Assembly: GCA_038210415.1 (NCBI GenBank)
Contig: JBBQWS010000027.1
Location: forward strand, 1-42,719
Source of the DNA: JBBQWS01 sp038210415
Lineage (GTDB): Bacteria; Actinomycetota; Actinomycetes; Prado026
DNA length: 42,719 nucleotides
Reading direction: 5' to 3'
Below, piece after piece: positions 40,892 to 42,719 of the stretch. The stretch's first letter is position 1, and each line of letters starts with the position of its first letter. A model generated the notes under the pieces. That model saw only the letters and a program-made list of their open reading frames with translations. It made no database searches and was not told the origin of the DNA. Position numbers and translations under genes: made by a program.

Positions 40892-40902
40892 ATCCGCCGA
40901 GC

Positions 40903-41187
40903 TCAGGAGGCCGACTTGCCTTTGCCGGGTCTTCCGGTCGTCCGGTCGAAGAAGTCCGACAGCGTGATCTGCAGCGCGTCGGCGACCCGCCAGACCCGGT
41001 CGAGGCTGGGTGAGTACGCCCCGGTCTCCATCCGGCTGATGCTCTTGCGGTCGACGCCGGCCAGCTCGGCGAGCTCCTCCTGGGTGAGGCCGGCGGCGAG
41101 GCGGCGTTCGCGTACGGCGTCGCCAAAAGTGAGGCGGCGTTCTTGGACTCGTTCGGGACTTGAAGGCACCGTTGCAGGTTTCTTCAC
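40903..41187 (-). CDS. Small XRE/Cro-C1 HTH regulator
   Basis: About 94 residues, mostly one helix-turn-helix: FGDAVRERRLAAGLTQEELA, then ELAGVDRKSISRMETGAYSP and SLDRVWRVADALQITLSDFF, ending in a basic tail. The start is uncertain: GTG at 41187 is used here, and TTG at 41199 is equally possible; the frame is open to 41310 but runs through the divergent promoter. It is transcribed away from rocD and is a natural candidate to bind the inverted repeat at 41204-41219 and control both genes. Confidence 0.82.
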   Translation of the reverse strand: MKKPATVPSSPERVQERRLTFGDAVRERRLAAGLTQEELAELAGVDRKSISRMETGAYSPSLDRVWRVADALQITLSDFFDRTTGRPGKGKSAS

Positions 41188-41192
41188 AACGG

Positions 41193-41222
41193 GTGACAAG
41201 TCCGTACCGCGATTGGTACAAT
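41193..41222 (+). promoter_or_regulatory. rocD promoter overlapped by an inverted repeat
   Basis: GTGACA (41193-41198), 18 bases, TACAAT (41217-41222): the best sigma70-like pair in the window. GTACC (41204-41208) and GGTAC (41215-41219) form an inverted repeat across the spacer and the -10. The remaining 150 bases to the rocD ATG would be a leader in which I see no clear structure. Confidence 0.55.
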
Positions 41223-41380
41223 CATGGGTTTCCCCTGTTTGACACGTTCCGACGGTCCGACCCGTCGGTGCCAGTGAACCGCTTCGGCGCTGTCCGCGTC
41301 GCCGGAACAAGCGGTTCTGCGACGGCAGCTACCAGGCTTCGGGGTTCCGCGACCCCGGCTGATGCGACAGGGTGGGAGGC

Positions 41381-42607
41381 ATGACGAGTACGGAACGCGC
41401 GATCGCCTTCGAGCACGAGCACTGCGCGCACAACTACCACCCCTTGCCGGTGGTGATCAGCTCGGCCGAGGGTGCGTGGGTCACCGATCTCGAGGGGCGT
41501 CGCTACCTCGACATGCTGTCGGCGTACAGCGCGATCAACTTCGGGCACGGGCACCCGGACCTCGTCAGGGCCGCCGAGGAGCAGATCCGCAAGGTCACGC
41601 TGACGAGTCGCGCCTTCCACAACGACCAGCTAGGCCGGTTCTGCGCCGACCTCGCGCGGCTCTCGCGCCACGACGCGGTACTCCCGATGAACTCCGGTGC
41701 GGAGGCGGTGGAGACCGCGCTCAAGGTCGCGCGCAAGTGGGGGTACCAGAAGAAGGGCGTCCCCCACGACTGCGCGCAGATCATCGTGTGCGCGGGCAAC
41801 TTCCACGGACGTACCACCACGATCATCTCGTTCTCGGACGACCCCGTCGCTCACGACGACTACGGTCCCTACACGCCCGGCTTCGTCACGGTCCCGTACG
41901 GCGACATCGATGCGCTCGGCGCGACGATCACCGACGACACCGTCGCGTTCCTCGTCGAGCCGATCCAGGGCGAAGCGGGGGTCGTTCTCCCGCCGTCCGG
42001 CTACCTTGAGGCGGCGCGCGAGCTGTGCACCGAGCGGCGTGTGCTCTTCGTCGCCGACGAGATCCAGTCGGGTCTGGGCCGAGCAGGTGCGACCTTCGCG
42101 TGCGACCTTGTCGGTGTGCAGCCTGACATCCGCATTCTCGGCAAGGCGCTCGGCGGAGGCATCCTGCCAGTGTCCGCCGTGACGGCCGACTGGGACATCC
42201 TGGACGTCATCAAGCCGGGCGAGCACGGCAGCACGTTCGGCGGTAACCCTCTCGCCGCGGCGGTTGGGATCGCGGTCGTCCGGCTGCTCGAGACCGACGT
42301 GATCCAAGAACGGTCGAAGCGGCTGGGCAAGCACGTGCTCCAGACGCTGCGTCGGGCGAACCTGCCCGGGGTCAAAGAGGTTCGCGGCAGTGGTCTGTGG
42401 TGGGCGATCGAGCTCGACGGCACCGGGCCGACCGGTCGAGAAGTGAGTCTGGAGCTGCTCGCGCGCGGCATCCTCGCCAAGGACACCCACACGTGGACGA
42501 TCCGGTTCGCGCCACCGCTAGTCGTCGAGGAGGCCGACCTCGACCATGCCCTGACGACGATCATCGCGGTGCTTTCTGAAAGTGCCGCGGGCGACACTGC
42601 GCCGTGA
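41381..42607 (+). CDS. rocD: Ornithine--oxo-acid aminotransferase
   Basis: 408-residue class III PLP aminotransferase that converts ornithine to glutamate-5-semialdehyde in arginine/ornithine breakdown. It has HNYHPLPVVI (17-26), the SAYSAINFGHGHP signature (48-60), PMNSGAEAVETALK (102-115), VEPIQGEAGV (192-201), VADEIQSGLGRAG (224-236), the PLP lysine Lys255 in ILGKALGGG, and GEHGSTFGGNPLA. These details match RocD better than acetylornithine or GABA aminotransferase. A GTG at 41372 could add three residues, but the ATG directly after GGTGGGAGG is preferred. It is divergent from the XRE repressor. Confidence 0.93.
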   Translation: MTSTERAIAFEHEHCAHNYHPLPVVISSAEGAWVTDLEGRRYLDMLSAYSAINFGHGHPDLVRAAEEQIRKVTLTSRAFHNDQLGRFCADLARLSRHDAVLPMNSGAEAVETALKVARKWGYQKKGVPHDCAQIIVCAGNFHGRTTTIISFSDDPVAHDDYGPYTPGFVTVPYGDIDALGATITDDTVAFLVEPIQGEAGVVLPPSGYLEAARELCTERRVLFVADEIQSGLGRAGATFACDLVGVQPDIRILGKALGGGILPVSAVTADWDILDVIKPGEHGSTFGGNPLAAAVGIAVVRLLETDVIQERSKRLGKHVLQTLRRANLPGVKEVRGSGLWWAIELDGTGPTGREVSLELLARGILAKDTHTWTIRFAPPLVVEEADLDHALTTIIAVLSESAAGDTAP

Positions 42608-42655
42608 CGTCCCTTGCCTGAGGCCGTTCCTGGCGAGTGTCGGCGATCGGGTGCG

Positions 42656-42686
42656 TTGTCAGCCGCGGTCGCCGATGCGGCACAAT
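42656..42686 (+). promoter_or_regulatory. Possible promoter for the edge tRNA
   Basis: TTGTCA (42656-42661) and CACAAT (42681-42686), separated by 19 bases. The -10 lies 12 bases before the putative tRNA 5' end. The spacing is long, so this is tentative. Confidence 0.3.
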
Positions 42687-42698
42687 CGCGATGCACTG

Positions 42699-42719
42699 GG
42701 AGGGCTCGCATAGTGGCCG
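42699..42719 (+). tRNA. 5' end of a probable tRNA-Ser, truncated by the window edge
   Basis: GGAGGGC as the acceptor strand, T at position 8, then GCA and TAGTGGCCG as the first D-stem strand and loop. This is the typical opening of actinobacterial class II tRNA-Ser genes (probably the GGA anticodon type). Only 21 bases are present, so neither anticodon nor long variable arm can be seen. Confidence 0.6.

Larger units (their letters stand above)
40587..40902. other. 316-base intergenic region without a supported gene
   Basis: It holds the promoter and palindromes of the TrmB/LuxR-like gene at its left and a long hairpin at its right (40831-40891). Short open frames here have no ribosome site or recognisable product, and no tRNA fold was seen. 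Confidence 0.5.

Noticed and set aside
42713..42719. GTG with a GGGAGGG ribosome-like site at the right edge
   Set aside because: The same bases match the start of a tRNA-Ser; the ribosome-like run is the acceptor stem.
1..42719. Insertion sequences, prophage or toxin-antitoxin genes
   Set aside because: No transposase, integrase, phage or toxin motif was seen in any plausible reading frame; the small XRE protein has no toxin partner beside it.

Overview
The window is very GC-rich (third codon positions are almost all G or C), gene-dense, and rich in 4-base ATGA/GTGA start-stop overlaps and GTG starts. A Bpa/PafE-type proteasome activator, a two-domain MshD-like acetyltransferase, EthR-like and other TetR regulators, and many apparently leaderless promoters (TANNNT 6-8 bases before the start codon) all point to an actinomycete. 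I cannot name the genus. No rRNA, CRISPR, transposase or phage gene is visible.

Layout. 1-3356 (minus): an operon larB-larC-pore-like membrane protein-GDT1 family transporter, for nickel-pincer cofactor synthesis plus membrane or metal functions; it runs off the left edge. 3424-8260 (plus): DUF4446 protein, pheA, a membrane GGDEF-EAL protein and serS. 8257-8919 (minus): EthR-like TetR. 9169-10539 (minus): stand-alone TrpB2. 10766-12141 (plus): HAD phosphatase and a SET-domain protein. 12138-12695 (minus): bpa. Next come a GNAT, a quinone oxidoreductase, a peroxiredoxin, an anchored secreted protein, a second GNAT and a CopD-like protein. 17180-18564 (minus): moeA and a DUF6457 protein.

18652-26871 (plus) is one tightly overlapping operon: carboxyltransferase, biotin carboxylase/BCCP, AtuA (DUF1446), TetR, acyl-CoA dehydrogenase and enoyl-CoA hydratase. 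This is the gene set of acyclic terpene (citronellyl/geranyl-CoA) or leucine/isovalerate degradation. A 24-base palindrome covers its -10 box. A MobA-like gene converges on its end, so the operon sits between molybdenum-cofactor genes.

27470-42719: succinate-semialdehyde dehydrogenase; a BioF2-like acetyltransferase with a second GGDEF-EAL protein (minus); a heteromeric ChsE-like acyl-CoA dehydrogenase pair translationally coupled to tdh-kbl (threonine to glycine and acetyl-CoA) and a PAP2 membrane protein (plus); a universal stress protein, a PPGK/ROK kinase and a TrmB/LuxR-type regulator (minus); an XRE repressor divergent from rocD; and what looks like the first 21 bases of a tRNA-Ser at the right edge.

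The most unusual signal is a dispersed element of about 50-65 bp, with core GGGTCCCCTCATGCCACTAG, present five times. Two copies are inverted between trpB2 and the HAD gene. Three lie in the AtuA operon, where they encode the biotin carboxylase C-terminus plus the AtuA start, the AtuA interdomain linker, and the AtuA C-terminal tail. All readings were made by eye; no database or program was available.
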